This document shows positions 6,410-6,415 of a stretch of DNA of 6,415 bases, in pieces (positions within the stretch are counted from its first letter, which is position 1; every line of letters begins with the position of its first letter). The notes beneath the pieces were generated by a model. The model had not been told where the DNA came from. It did no database searches and saw only the letters and a program-made list of their open reading frames with translations. The position numbers were made by a program, and so were the translations under genes. The stretch lies in NCBI GenBank assembly GCA_903831635.1, contig CAIKYN010000034.1, forward strand, positions 1-6,415, read 5' to 3'. Source of the stretch: an uncultured Spartobacteria bacterium (GTDB taxonomy: Bacteria > Verrucomicrobiota > Verrucomicrobiia > Chthoniobacterales > UBA6821).

Positions 6410-6415
6410 AATGAA

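Noticed and set aside
1..6415. Search for mobile elements, CRISPR repeats, tRNA genes, toxin-antitoxin pairs or defence genes
   Set aside because: No transposase, regularly spaced repeat, tRNA-like cloverleaf or small paired gene was found; five housekeeping or envelope genes account for nearly the whole window.

Overview
The window carries five complete genes, all on the minus strand and tightly packed. In transcription order (right to left) they are: a SurA-like periplasmic parvulin chaperone (5405-6409), PdxA of vitamin B6 synthesis (4517-5395), class II lysyl-tRNA synthetase LysS (2832-4370), a 12-helix major facilitator transporter of unknown substrate (1498-2835), and a LolC/LolE-family lipoprotein-release permease (139-1461). 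A secreted SurA-type chaperone and a LolC/E permease point to a Gram-negative, two-membrane bacterium. The surA-pdxA adjacency recalls the lptD-surA-pdxA cluster of Proteobacteria, but protein details (LysRS with an 'EISPGYSELND' loop, a LolC/E with an expanded periplasmic segment, a single-parvulin SurA) fit better with Verrucomicrobiota or a relative. That placement is inference from remembered family patterns, not a search.

Layout. surA and pdxA are separated by only about 10 bases and are very likely co-transcribed. A 146-base gap (4371-4516) separates pdxA from lysS and is the only internal place with room for a promoter, though none is convincing. lysS and the transporter gene overlap by four bases (GTGA on the coding strand), which suggests translational coupling. 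A 36-base AT-rich spacer precedes the LolC/E-like gene. The last 138 bases at the left edge are AT-richer and hold no supported gene; one weak inverted repeat followed by T's lies there.

Function. Two genes serve envelope biogenesis (outer membrane protein chaperoning, lipoprotein release), two are core metabolism or translation (pyridoxal phosphate synthesis, tRNA charging) and one is a transporter. No mobile element, CRISPR array, RNA gene, phage gene or defence system was found. This is an ordinary chromosomal housekeeping region. The points worth a second look are residue-level departures from the E. coli paradigms: a changed lysine-pocket residue in LysRS, loss of both parvulin histidines in the SurA-like protein, a shortened PdxA with a His-to-Gln change at the substrate site, and a long charged insertion where E. 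coli LolC has its LolA-binding Hook.
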